DNA of 64,000 bases from Istiophorus platypterus (Eukaryota > Chordata > Actinopteri > Istiophoriformes > Istiophoridae): the NCBI GenBank assembly GCA_016859345.1, contig CM029120.1, positions 20,607,001-20,671,000 on the forward strand, in the 5' to 3' direction. This document shows, piece by piece, positions 12,862 through 24,975 of the stretch. Position numbers and translations under genes: made by a program. Numbering within the stretch: the stretch's first letter is position 1; each line of letters opens with the position of its first letter. Under the pieces are notes generated by a model. The model was not told the origin of the DNA, made no database searches, and saw only the letters and a list, made by a program, of their open reading frames with translations.

Positions 12862-13142
12862 CTTCTCACTTTAACTTGTCTTTGGTTTATCATTAAATAT
12901 CCACAAATCTAATGACATTCCCATTAGTATTGGCTTTGTGTTTAATGCCAATTAACAAATGTAAGCATGCTAGCATGTGAAACTAAGATGGTGAACATGG
13001 TGGAACATACGTGAACATACTTGCTAAACATCAGCATGTCGGTTTTCTCATTGTGAGTATGCTAGAATGTTTGCAGTAGCGTTTAGCTATTGTATAGATG
13101 CACCCATGGGCGGGTGCTCTCACAGAGCTGCAAGCATGTTTT
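12862..13142 (+). repeat. Decayed dispersed fish repeat (TGCTAGCATG family)
   Basis: TCTAATGACATTCCCATTAG, TTTGTGTTTAATGCCAATTA, GCATGCTAGCATGTG, AGATGGTGAACATGG, GCTAAACATCAGCATG, CATTGTGAGTATGCTAG and TCACAGAGCTGCAAGCATG occur in order. This is a familiar percomorph interspersed repeat; the 29,395-29,620 copy seems to be its other half. Confidence 0.75.
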
Positions 13143-14904
13143 TTTTTTGTTTTTGTTTTTGTCTCCTGCAAATCCCTAAACTCAGTGTTACAACAAGTCA
13201 ATACTGTATCAATGTAAATAATAGTACCAATACATAAATATAAAATGACTCCTTTAGAAGTCTGTCTTATACTATATACTATATTAAAACTGTTTAATAT
13301 AAGGAACATGCAATTAAAAGTGGCAATCTGGAAGGCTTTCGTAAATGTCTGTTAAGTCATTTTCTATCAATGACTGAGACTGACAATGTTGATTGAGCCA
13401 ATGGCCCACTGATGAAAGCACTGCATGATTATATATTTGTAGTATTACAAACTGGGTTTCTGTGGTGATATTCCTGCAAAAAATGCCATATTAAGTTACT
13501 CCTAATATAAACTGAGCATTTCCTTTTGCTGCAGCTTCATTAAAAACATTCAACTGGTGAAACACTAGTTGAATTTAACTGTGAAGCAGTCACAGGAAAT
13601 GCTGTGTGTTTAGCTCTTACTGCTACCATTCATCAAAACTGTGTCTACAAAACTAGACATCAGTCATTTTCCTCATTTATGGACAGCAGATCAGTTTGAT
13701 ATATTGCAGGGAGAACTGGAGGAAGAAGAACAGCCTCAGTGAGCTGTTAGGAGACCTGCAGGCGACAAGCTGCACTCATCCAACTTCTCAGCCAGGTAAC
13801 CAATGCTTTTCACTGTACCCTGCTGTTGACACTCACCTCGTGAGCAGCATAGTTACAGATCACAGTTGGACACAGAATGGTGGAAAAATGACAATTATTA
13901 TCTGATGTTATTAAAACACCACTAGTTCGTTTTTTCTGCATCGAGAACTCTGTGACCTGTAGTGTTACACTGCATTCGCTGCTACCTCCAGTAACTACAG
14001 GTTCCCCCAAACCTTCCAGGAATGAAATCTTCAGGAGTGCCAATTAAGTATTTGAAGTGGAAGTACTCAGAACGCAGATTAGCCTCTTTCAGGAAATTAT
14101 ATTATTTTATAATTTATATTATTGCATAGGGGCTTCACAGGCCTCCTTATAAACTCAGTTTCCCACAATCCTTCACTTACCACATTCCTACCTGAACTCC
14201 ACCCAAGAACCATATAGTAATGATTGGTACTGTAGATCAGTGACTTTATCAGAACAACCCGCAGTAACACTGAATTCTTTCTCTGCGGTGCAACTGTACC
14301 AGTGGTATGGACACACCTCTTTTATGAAGAGCAAAGGACCAAAATAAAGGGGCCGTATTTTTGGGAAAAAACACTTGTACCAGTTTTATTGTAAGATAAC
14401 CCAGTTCGATTCATATGCTAAAATAATTGTTGTCCGTGGTTATATTTTACTGCAAACTACGCAGTTTAAAAAGAAAAAGAAAGCAACTGAGTCCCTTTTA
14501 TTTCCAAACATCGACCAACGTTCAGAATCCATCCATTGCTTTAAATGCCTTGGACCCAGGCAAAGACGCAAAGCCTGAACCAGCTGACTAACTAGAGGAA
14601 ATTGGATTTGCCTTCCGCCAGCTGCTGGATCTTCCAAGAAAAGTTGATACTGTCAGTGTTTGCATATTTATGCCAGATGCTCGGTAGATTTTGTTTTCTG
14701 AACTTATTTTGGAATTTAGTCTGATCTTTGACCAAGACTATTTGGTCCTTGTGTCAAATCAGGTGATTATACACCAATCACTGAACTGTGTATATGGAGT
14801 ATATACAACAGGGTGAGATAGGAGATACCATCATTATAGTTTCGAGATTGGATACCAAGCCCCAACAAGCCTTTATGACACAGATTTCCTAAGACAAGGG
14901 TGAC
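13143..14904. other. Intergenic stretch containing a hairpin
   Basis: No gene supported. It holds an imperfect inverted repeat at 13,509-13,611 (listed separately). The sequence from about 14,400 could include the decayed 5' part of the neighbouring retrotransposon, which I cannot delimit. Confidence 0.4.
13509..13611. other. Imperfect hairpin of about 100 nt
   Basis: Paired segments by eye: 509-512 with 608-611, 515-524 with 594-603 (10 bp), 534-539 with 582-587 (6 bp), and 548-559 with 563-574 (12 bp with one G-U), all +13,000, closing on a 3-base AAA loop. Internal loops lie between the blocks. It may be a small palindromic transposon remnant or a transcribed hairpin; the tiny loop argues against a standard microRNA precursor. 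Confidence 0.5.
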
Positions 14905-17140
14905 TGACCTGAGATTAAAATCATGACTAAGCTGGACACCCCAAACCCTGTTGCCAGTTAGCAAGGCTAAGTGACAAAGTACCCTCTGAAAGTCTGCTAG
15001 AGTATGTCTCCTACTAGGACCATAATTGACATCAATCATCTGATATACACCACAGCAACAGTGATCCTAGAGATGCTTGGCTACAAAATGAACACCATAA
15101 GCCCCAAAGCACATTACCCCCATGGAGAAGGAGATAAAGATCAAGGGAGCATGGAGAGAAGTTAGTCACCTCTCAGAGCTACAGAAATATGTGGGGAAGA
15201 AAGGGGTACCAACAAGTTGTCTATACCTGAGGCACTGGAGACTGCCAAACAAAGGCTCACAGCTCTGGCTACCTGCCTGAAGAGGTAGACAGCAGAGGCA
15301 GAAGCTAGGTGAATAAATAGAATGTTCTCCATCAAACCATTCAAAGTGTACTCTTGGTGGCAAGGTAATAACATGAGAACAGATCCACCCACGGCTAAGA
15401 TTGAACAGTACTGGAAGACCATATGGGAGAAGGAGGCATCACAAACAACTAGTGCTTAGTAGCTAGTGGATCTAAAAGCAGATCACAAAAATGTCTTCGA
15501 ACAAGAGGCAGTAAACAGCACCAGCCCCTGCCATGATCCACACGTACTGGTTAAAGAAACTAACTGCACTCCATGAACACATGGCAGCAAAAATGAACTA
15601 CCTACTGGATGAGACCCACCTAGAGCAGTTAACTCAAGGGCAAACAGTCCTGATAGTGAAGGATCCCCAGAGGGGGATGATTCTATCCAATTACTGGACA
15701 ATAACCTGCCTCTGTACAACATAGAAGCTACTGTCAGGTATCATAAGCTAAGATGAATAGGCAAATGGTCCAATATATGAGCAGAGCCCAGAAAGGAATT
15801 GGTAGTAACACCAGGGGAGTCAAGCACCAAGTAAGTGCGGCATATACCAAGGTGATGCACTAAGTGCACTATCCCCACTGCTGTTCTGCATGGGCCTGAA
15901 CCCTCTCAACCAGATCATCAAAAAGAGTGGCTACGGACACCAGTTCTTAAGTCACCAATCAATCACCTACTCCACATGGAGGAGATCAAGCTGTATTCCA
16001 GAAATGAGTGAGACATAAACTCACTGATTCATATCACCAGCAATGACATCTGAAAATCATATGGACTAGATAAGTGTGGTCGGATGGTATCAAAGAGAGG
16101 GAAGATGATCACAACTGAGGGGTTGACAAAACCTGAAGGCAGCATTCTAGATGTTCAGAACACCTAGAAATACCTGTGGATCCTGCAGGCAAAGGGGAAC
16201 CATGAGGAGGCCACAATGAAGTCAGCCACAGCCACACACCTACACAGAGTTAGGCAGGTCCTGAAAAGCCAGCTGAATGGGAAGAATAAGGTCCAAGCCT
16301 TCAACACATACACCCTGCCAGTCATCAGATACACCGCTTGTATAATAAGCTGGTCAAAGGAGGAGATAGAGGCCACTGATATCAAGATAAGGATGCTCCT
16401 CACAATGCATAGACGGCTCCATCCCAAGTCCAGCAGCTTGAGATTCTACACCAAAGCAGAATGAGGGAGGCCGAGGACTGGTGAGCATCAGGGCCACTGT
16501 CCATGATGAAACAACCAAGATCCAGGACTACATCAGGAAGATGGCCCCCCCAAAGATGAGTTACTGAGTAAATACCTCAGGCATACCCAAGTGACTGGCA
16601 TAGTGTACAGGAACATCTGCACTGAGTATGGGCTGGAGGTCCATAGGTCAAAATGGAAGACACCTCCCAAGGCGGTTGAGAATGACTGAGCTAAGATCCT
16701 GTGGGACCTCCAGATTGAGATGGACAAACTGGTGATATCTAACCAACTGGACATCCTGTTGATGAACAAACAACAGAAAAAGGCTTTGACAATAGATGTA
16801 GCAATCCTGAGCAATAGTCACACCAGGAAGAAGGAACAAGAGAAGCTCAAAAATTATCAAGGGCTGAAAGAGGGGCTGAGATATTTGCTCATCAGGCACC
16901 AGCAGATTCCAAGTAGAGCAGATTAAAGGTACAATATCTAAGGTCTCTATCGGGAAGAGCATAGTCCTAGGAAAAACTAGGATCTAGGAAAAGCTAAGAT
17001 ACTGCACAGAACCCTCAAACTCCCAGGCCTCAGGTAGAGGACCTGAGCTTGAAGGAGGAAGGCACACCACCCCCATGGGGGTGAGAGGGGGATTTTTTTT
17101 TTTTTTTACACAGACATACAGTGTGAATATATATAGTGTA
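14905..17140 (+). mobile_element. Dead non-LTR retrotransposon, R4/Dong/Rex6-like
   Basis: A plus-strand pol relic broken by many stops and frameshifts. In order: YTTATVILEMLGYKMN (about 15,040); PEALETAKQRLTALATCLKR; a 64-codon open piece at 15,533-15,724 (IHTYWLKKLTALHE, then ITCLCTT); AQKGIGSNTRG; then a jump to YQGDALS and LSPLLFCMGLNPLNQIIKKS (about 15,850), implying an internal reverse-transcriptase deletion. The YxDD catalytic box reads HMEE at 15,973-15,984. Further on are MKSATATHLHRVRQVLKSQL (16,216), TGIVYRNICTEYGLEV (about 16,590) and an endonuclease-like end NQLDILLMNKQQKKALTIDV (16,741 on), where the PD motif is LD. A T run at 17,093-17,108 lies near the 3' end. The restriction-like endonuclease after the RT fits the R4 clade. 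Its 5' limit is uncertain. Confidence 0.8.
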
Positions 17141-20100
17141 TATATATACAGTACTTCCTGAGTGAGGTCATTGGAAGGAGGTTCAAGAGAGTGACTTCTT
17201 GGAAGACAAATAAGTAAAAACATAATGGTGTTCAAAGCATGTGTATGAGATTGGATGTCGTGTGTCCCAAGGACCCATCAAAAAGCCAAGGGTGTTGTTG
17301 CCATAGTTCCTCAAACCTTTCCTCTGTTGAATCGACCCACCTGGCAGAGACAATGACATTATTCCTCCCTTTGCTTTACTAAGTTAACAAGTGTGCACCA
17401 AAGAGTGCCCAATGCTCCTATTGGTCAATGTCACAGAAGGCACTGAGAGTAGGCAAAAAAATTGTGACATGCAAAACTTTTTTTGGGACGTTGTGAGGTG
17501 CCCCACATGCAGTGTTGGTTGTGATACACTATGATTGATGCTCATTTTCAATGCCGACTCCCTACATCTGTCAAGTTGGGGTATCATCGGGATAATGGCA
17601 TGTAGTCTGAACTTGGCATAACTTCTTTCAACTCAGGTGCAGATCTTGTATTCTCCTTTTCTCTTTCTGTCACTATCTATCCATACTTCAACATTGGGAT
17701 CTTAGTATAACTAGCAAATTCATATAGAAATATTTGCTTAGAGGCCAAGTTGGAAACTTAAGTCTCCTGCTTAATGCTCATATTCCTTTGTCTGCTTGCT
17801 CTTACACACACACTCCCATTTCCTCTTGTGGGTACGCTGCTGCCTGACATGCACAAATACAGATGCACACACACATACTCATACACAAACTAACACATCT
17901 GTACATAGTCTTACTAATTTAGCAAGGATTTTAGTGGAAGAAAAGAAAAGAATTTCATAAGAAGAAAAGAATTGATAGAAATAGAAGCAGAACAAGAGTG
18001 GACATTGACGCTGCTTTCCTCCACTGGAGACGGCTCTTCGTGATTAAAGGACCAGTAAGTAAGCAGCTGTTAATGCTAACAATGGCTATGTAGCTATAGC
18101 AAAAACTTACATACAATACCCAAGATAAATAATGTCATTATTGTAGCTGGTTGAGAAGGTTATTATAATAGTTTAACCATTTTTCCTAAATTGTGCTGTT
18201 TAATCTGTATTTTAAAAAATCAAATTTTATAGACTCAGTGATGTATTTGGATGAAATTTTTGTTTGGAACTCATCTTTATGTAGAAACACCAACTGTCAG
18301 TTGAATGTTGTCAACTAAAATGCAACTTGAGTAAATTTAGTTAGAAAATTACCAGTGAAGGAGAGTAAGTAAAAGAAGTGCTTTTATTAAATATCTGAAT
18401 GCTACACAGCACTTCCCAGCTGCACAAATGTATGTAATGATTCTGCGCACAAATATCAGGCTGTATTCTTTTGTGTAATGAGAATGCAGAAATGGTGTTG
18501 CAAAATTTATGCAATTTTATTTAAGCAATTAACAATTAACCAGACAACTGCCATTATGGAAAAACAGTCTGATTAAATAGAGCCAAAGCCAAAGCTCCCA
18601 TGCCACTGGACCTGCACTGTGCCGTTTTGCATATAGCATAGGCATTCATTCATTACATTTATATTCTTTACATTTAAAATTGGGTGTCATGCCTTGAAAA
18701 CAATAAGCTATCCTTGAGTTAATATTTTTGCTTTGCATTATGAGTCTGCTCTGGAAAGGGGGCAGTAAAGATTATTGAATGTGAAATATCACCAAATTCC
18801 ATCTAATACATAATGTTCAAATGGTTCAAAACTTTATATAAGGAGGAAATATAAAAGCTTTTGTAAGATATTATGTGGTGATAACAATACAGATGTTCTT
18901 TCCATAGCTGCTTTAAACGTACTGTAAAATTGTTTTAATATATTCATTTTATATTTTCCTGGTATGTTCCCAATGCATCCAGTAAAGCAGTCATACTTCT
19001 CTATCAGATTGTATTTACTGTAAAAGTGCAGGGCCAAACTTCTTTTTAAAACCCTCCTTTAAAAAACCACATAGGCTTTGACATCTTTGCAAAATAGTAC
19101 AGCAGGGTAGAGAACGAAAAAATTCTGGTCTTCCACTTTCTTTACTTTTCGTAGCCTACTGTAAATGCTTCACATACAAGGTCATTCTTGTACAGGACAG
19201 CTTCAAAGACATTTATGGTCATCGTGTAAAAAAATCGTCCTTCGTTTCTACAACTTGTCTATCTTTTGACATCCAATCCATAAGAAAAGAATGGATGAAT
19301 AGTGAGTGTCTAGACTTATTTGACCCTCCCTCCTTCCTGCTGTCCTTTCTCTTAGTTGCCACTTCCCAAAGCTAAAGAGGTCTTACGGCTGGACAGAAAT
19401 GAAATCTTTTCACGTTATCTGATGGAGGACAGCAGCAATGTCCTTAATGCTCAATAAAGTAAAATAGCCGTTTTTAGTACACACTCACTTGGCTGTAAAC
19501 CCATTGTTGTCCCCTCAGGAGCTTCCCCTTAAACTTCACCAGGGTTTGCATTACAATGCTATGTTCCTACAAGCCGACTTTGCATTGGGTGAGCAAGACG
19601 CGTAGACTTTACAAGGCTGCAGCCCTGACTCTGCACCTCTCCCCTGGGATTTAAGGGTTGAAAACAATAGCACAGTCACATTCTAGCCTGATCCCTCCTT
19701 AGCCCCTCTAACAGCTCAGCCACATCTTATTTCACATCACATTCCCCCCACGGGGCGACTGTAAACAAGCTTTCAGCGTCACTCCACCTAACAAGAACTT
19801 CCTGACATAAAGGAAGACAGTCGCAAGACAGACAGCATTCTCCACCCGGGGAAAAGGGAAACAGCAGGGACCCCAAGAAGTACACCACCACCAGCATCAC
19901 TCCAGAAGCCGCCTTTTGTACCCTAATGATAAGAGGTATTTTGTGCACAGGGTTGACACACGCATGGAACCTACACGGAGGCAATGAAAGCTTGCCTCTT
20001 GCGGTTTGAAGATGCAAAGCAAAACAGAAGACTTGTTTGATCCAATTTATTTAGCATCCCAATTTTGAAGTCAGTTTCTCACATATTTGCAGAAGAGTCT

Positions 20101-20239
20101 TTGTTGAAAGTTTCAAGTTGTCCTATTCCCACAGAATATGTGTAAGAAAAAAAAATCAGTGGCCACATCCGAATTCTTTCAAGTATGATTCAAAAACAGG
20201 TTTTTTACCCAAAGTTTACACTTTCAGCTCTCAAGACTT
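17141..20239. other. Intergenic stretch, nothing recognised
   Basis: Begins with a TATA-rich low-complexity patch just 3' of the retrotransposon. CA-rich patches lie near 17,805 and 17,855-17,900. The 19,480-19,800 part is more complex and could be conserved, but no gene is supported. Confidence 0.45.
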
Positions 20240-20407
20240 TCAGCTTTCAGCTCCAGAGAGATGATGATGGAGGACTTGTACTTCTGGGTGTATTTCTTGA
20301 CTTGATCCATGTAATCTCAGTCTCGCTGTCACATAGAAATTCCCGTCTTTCACCTCTATCACAGGAGTCCATTCAGTACTCTCTGCCTGAGACACATTAA
20401 CTTTCTC
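20240..20407 (-). pseudogene. Possible immunoglobulin-superfamily exon relic
   Basis: A 55-codon minus-strand open stretch reads VNVSQAESTEWTPVIEVKDG, then NFYVTARLRLHGS, then VQVLHHHLSGAES and a stop. The xW...VKDGNFYVTARLRL pattern resembles the D/E/F strand region of a fish C1-type immunoglobulin domain (B7- or receptor-like proteins). The diagnostic Y-x-C strand F cysteine is not visible at the expected place, there are no good flanking splice sites, and no companion exons were found. It is best read as a decayed fragment; a chance resemblance is possible. Confidence 0.3.
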
Positions 20408-20904
20408 TCAATTACTTACCTACAATCTTGTATTTTATAAAGTGTTAGACTATCTAAAAGCAAAGCTCTGCTGTTGCACAAGAAGTCCAGAAAGCCTTGT
20501 TGGCACATTTTCTTTCTTTCTTCTCTTTCTCTATTTTTCACACCATCAGGCAACTTTTCTTTATTCACTGTTAATTCTTGTCTATCCCTTCCCTGTATAT
20601 CATGCTTTTATTAAAATGACAAAATAAACACATGGTTTTGTCTTGGCAATCCTTAAAGACTTTCCTTTGATTTTTGAAATGATTGCCTTGTAGGAGATTA
20701 TTAGTCTTTTCCTGAGAGAATGCCATAAATGGCATTTGATTTTAAAAACATAACTGCAGATATTAATTCATAAAATAGTGTTCATTCTATTTTTTCTGGG
20801 GTTATTTTTTTCTATCTGTTAGATTTTGCTGAAATACTTTTTATAAAACAAAATTTCATGTACAGTCTCTGAAGTAAATGATAACAATACAGAATAATAC
20901 TATT
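20408..20904. other. Short intergenic stretch, nothing recognised
   Basis: AT-rich sequence between the possible Ig relic and the possible terminal exon. Both lie on the minus strand, but nothing connects them. Confidence 0.4.
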
Positions 20905-21129
20905 TTATTTTAATTTTAAGTTTGATGTTTGACCACCTTTATAGGGCTGATGTAAGGTTTTTACTGCTGCAGTGGCAGAGAAAGAATATTCATTGCATGA
21001 AGCCATTTCAGTAGGTAATTTCGGTGGTTTTAGTATCTCGGACTTTTTTATTGGACATTTAGTTGTAGCACTGAGGCAATCTTCTGCTCTAAATGCTTTA
21101 CCCGTTGTGTTGGAGGTCGGCATTATCAC
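20905..21129 (-). CDS. Candidate terminal exon of an unidentified minus-strand gene
   Basis: A strong-looking acceptor (pyrimidine tract TATCTTCTTTCAG ending at 21,130) is followed by 74 open codons and TAA. The peptide has mixed composition, with MPTSNTTGKAFRAEDCLSAT, then CPIKKSEILKPPKLPTEMAS, and a basic end GGQTSNLKLK. An AATAAA-like string overlaps the stop codon. I recognise no domain, and no upstream exon is identified on the minus strand, so this could be an isolated exon, a relic or a chance open stretch. Confidence 0.22.
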   Translation of the reverse strand: MIMPTSNTTGKAFRAEDCLSATTKCPIKKSEILKPPKLPTEMASCNEYSFSATAAVKTLHQPYKGGQTSNLKLK

Positions 21130-23209
21130 CTGAAAGAAGATAGTTTTTAAACCTTTTTAATATTTGTTTTGCTTACAGCGTTTTCACCTTGATTTTTTTT
21201 TATTTAGGATAAACCCAATGTACTTTGCTGCAAAGCTCAGTTGTAAACTGTCAGTTCTGCTTCAGAATTAATAAATGAAAAAATCAAAACAAAAAAAATA
21301 TGGTTTTGTTAACACTTTTTGTACATGCATATTGTAAATTTCCCAAAAAAGCACAAACACAAACATGTTAAAAATTCTGGGATCTGGCAGAGTTCCTGGG
21401 TAATACCATTATTTCAATTCCAGTTATTCAACCCTAGTCATGCCTAGACCTTTACATGAACTGCAGGAGTCTTGTGCATCATCTGAAACATATTTTCTCG
21501 TTTTTCAGTCTGACATACACTGACTGAGTTAATGAGTTAATAACTTTAATGGGTTTGGTTTGGTGTTTATGAATTCGGGTGAAGTTTGTGGTGAGAGAAC
21601 AAAGAACCGTGGGAACTATCAAGGAAACGATCTGTTCTGGGACCTTTCACATTCTATCGCAAGGCGAAAATGAGTTAAAAACAAAGGTGCATTGTGCTTG
21701 TTATCTGAATACATACACTTGGCTGTGCCTTAATAAAAAAAAAAAAAAGATAATACTACAGTACAAGAGGCATCTTTTCCATCCGATTTTTACCTTTTTG
21801 TTATTATTCATGACAAATAGTATTAGCTCCAGCTGTCGTATTTACAAATAAGGCTCAGTCTGGAGACTGCTCTGTCAGTCCCCTGAATTTGATTACCCCA
21901 CTTGGGTTCACATAGTCAGTGCTGTTATACCTCTTGGTTTGTTTGTAATCCAGTACTCTGCACTACATTCCTCATTCTCTAAACACCAAATTGAGAAATG
22001 GTGTTCATCCCTCCAGAAGAGTTTCAGGGGTTTGCAAAATCTATGGCAAGATGCTTCGAAGCCGTTCTGGAGACTTTCCATGTTTCCCACTAACGTCTCT
22101 TGTCTGGATATATTGCTGTGTGATTATTTAACCTGCCTGTTGTCTCTTGTAAACAACTCTTTATCCCCAAATGTGAGACAGGTCTGTGGCAAGAGGTCTG
22201 AGAATGTGTAGCATCATCAACATCTCTTCCCTGTGCTCACCCTGTAAAACAAAGGCTGCTCTGTCCTGTTTGATTGGTAAGGTGCTGATTAACATTTACA
22301 TTGGCTGGTTACTGTTAGAGAAGCTAGATGAAAGCTATTTAACTCTAATCTGTTTTTCTACTTGTTTCTGTAGCCGTACCACGGTTGCTGGAGTTCACTC
22401 ACTGACCAATGGTAGTAGAGTGTGTGGTTGGATTTTCATTCTCACATCTTCTCTGTTGAGTCGCTATTAGCGATTAGCATATTAGCTATTTCACTCTCAA
22501 TTACCAGTAACTATTAACAGTAACAGACCACTTCTGGCTCAGCTTTCTTGTACCATCTATAAACTTGATCTTACAATGCTAAATGATCCTGGTAAAATTA
22601 CAAAAATTGCAACATGCACAGAAAACCTAAAAAAGCTATAATTAATATTTTGAATATGAAATGAATATTTTCATATATCAAATGTCAGATTCAGCTGGTA
22701 TGTCGAGGGAATAAATCCAAGTCAGGTAATATCCTCAATGTCAATTCAACTGTCATTTTGTAACATTCAGACAATGTTCTGACAGTGGTCATACAACGTT
22801 GTAGTTATGTTGATTCAACCACAAAGGGATCAAATCATTCCTATTCAAGCAGCAAATCCTGCATACTGTTAAAACTGTTTAAGATGCAGTGCTAGTTTCA
22901 ATGTTATACTGTTTCTCACTGGGCCTCATCTCTTCTTCCTCACCTCTTTACAATAAAAGTGGGCAAGAAGCAGGAAAGAGAGGTTGGAGCAACTCAACAG
23001 TGTCTCTCAAGGTTTTCAGTCCAAAAGACATTTTAAGCCTGATCTCTATACATCCCTCTCTGCTTGTCAATAGGAAAGGGCAGAGGAAAGAGGCAGTCTG
23101 GCTGTCAAGGCCTCCATACATGCACTGTACCTTCTAACACAGCAGACTGATGTAAGCACAAGCAAAATGAGGGGAGCTTAAAAGAAGTTTATGTTAAAAA
23201 GCAATTTCC
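21130..23209. other. Intergenic stretch, mostly featureless
   Basis: Both strands at 21,908-22,211 are open for 60-90 codons without a recognised domain. The 22,735-22,830 part (AATGTCAATTCAAC, CAACGTTGTAGTTATGTTGA) looks like a decayed fish repeat. No gene supported. Confidence 0.4.
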
Positions 23210-23720
23210 TAAATGAACACAGCATTAATCCAGCTAATGCTCTGGTGCAGGAAAAATTCATTTGTTGACTTTCTCGCCATTTCTTCAGAGGAAGGGAATA
23301 CTATAAAGTGTAATGCCTTAGGTAAGCCTGTCTCTACATTAAGCTGCTGAATATGCATTATGTGCCTTAACACTGGCTTCCATTATGCATGTCTTTCATT
23401 GAGATGTGAACCAGAGTAGCATATATGAGATATATTCTTGTCATTAACTGGAGGGGGCTAACAATCCAGATCCCCCCTGTAATTTCCCCAGGCTGATACC
23501 TGGGATTGCAGCTTGAATCCCTGATCCTTCACTCTTCGCCATTCCGAGGTGTTCAGAGTTCACCAAGGCTGTAATTGTTTGCAATTCCTACTTCCATTAA
23601 TCGATGCCTCCATCTCCATGGACTGACATCCCCACCCACACAAGCTCCACTGTCAGGATTTCACCGCTCCACTGCAGTACCATACACTGGATATGAAAAA
23701 TTCATTAGCCGCCTGGCAAC
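23210..23720. promoter_or_regulatory. Candidate conserved non-coding block
   Basis: High-complexity, repeat-free sequence with ATTATGCATG, TGTAATTGTTTGCAATT and ATTAATCGAT type motifs, and no sustained reading frame. It stands out from the AT-rich surroundings. Regulatory function is inference. Confidence 0.22.
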
Positions 23721-24339
23721 CAGCAAGGAGAGCCTATAGTGTGAGTTGTTACCAAGAAGACAGGAAAAGTGAAGAGTGGGAGTAAAAGATGAGAAAGAGG
23801 AGACGTAGATGATGGGAGATGTGAAACAGACATTAATTCATCGTTAACCATCTCATTATCTTTTCCTCTCCACTCATGTTGAACCAAATACACAGAGAAT
23901 ACCAGGAATAGAGACTGGAAATGACTGTCAGAGAAACTTACAGGACCAGGACTATAGTTTCTTTGTTCTCATGACAAGTGAACATGGTGGGCCCTGGGAG
24001 GGAGTGTACATCTATAAATCACTGCAAAGGAGAGCAGTTTCTCACTTAATTAGCTCCAAAAATGAGCCTATTAAACCCAATATGCCCGGACTTGGATTTT
24101 ATTATGTTTCATTTTGTTAAATGCTTTGAATCAAGAGGGTATACAACGATCAACCACAATAATAAAAACATAAGGCAAGTTGGGCAACTGTCTACTATAT
24201 AACACATCTAAACCTCATAGTAAATCTGACCTTCATCAAGACCAATAGAGATAATAGTGCTCCTATGAAAAGAAAACTGTGTTCAAGTAGGAGTACCCAG
24301 TGTAGAAAAAGGTATTCAGGGCTTTGAAGCAATAATGCA

Positions 24340-24545
24340 ATATAAAATTAACATTTTATGTTAATTTTAACATTATCATTTTAAGTACCTGGGTAGTTTA
24401 ATCTTTTATGGTGCATCATATTTTATAGGTTAATATACTTTGTGTCTCCTTTTATGCCAATGGTTTCTTGCACAAATATAGAGTGGCATAAATAAAACTG
24501 TCCAAGTAAAGTAGAAGTACCTCAGTTGAGTAAAGGAAGTTACTT
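24340..24545 (-). repeat. Decayed dispersed fish repeat (AAGTA-rich family), minus copy
   Basis: GGGTAGTTTAATCTTTTATG, then GCATCATATTTTATAG, then AAAGTAGAAGTACCTC and TTGAGTAAAGGAAGTTACTT. This reads as the reverse complement of the family at 24,645-24,975. It contains a perfect AAAATTAACA/TGTTAATTTT inverted pair with a 5-base loop at 24,344-24,368. Confidence 0.6.
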
Positions 24546-24644
24546 ATCACTGACTGGTCCAGTTTGCAGTTCATGTCAGAGAAATGGGAGAAAAAAAACA
24601 GGCAAGTGACTGTATTCATGGAAATCAGCAAACCCCATAATACT

Positions 24645-24975
24645 GGTGGTGAGAAATAACCAGGTACATTGATTCAAGTATAGTGCTTCCTTATACCACC
24701 TGGCTTCTTACTAGAATATTTTCACTTTACGCAACTGTATACTTCTACTCCACTTCTATTAAGAGGAATTCAGGCCCCTTTATTTCAGAGGGAAACATTG
24801 TACTTGTTATTCTATTGCAATTATCTGAGAGTTTGTTTTTGGGACAAGCAGATTCAGATTTTGCACGAAAATGTATGATCAACAAATAAATTATGACTCA
24901 TTGCTATAGATTAAACAATTCAGCAGTGTATAAATTAGATAAAATGAGCTCCACCTTGAAGTAAGAACACATAAA
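24645..24975 (+). repeat. Dispersed fish repeat (AAGTA-rich family), plus copy
   Basis: GGTGGTGAGAAATAACCAGG, then ATACTTCTACTCCACTTC, TTTCAGAGGGAAACATTGTA, TTGCTATAGATTAAACAATT and AAATGAGCTCCACCTTGAAG in family order. It faces the copy at 24,340-24,545, so the pair is inverted. Non-coding. Confidence 0.7.

Noticed and set aside
13545..13554. AACATTCAAC inside the hairpin, the same first ten bases as miR-181
   Set aside because: The match ends after ten bases and a 22-nt product would run through the 3-nt loop, so this is not a mir-181 precursor.
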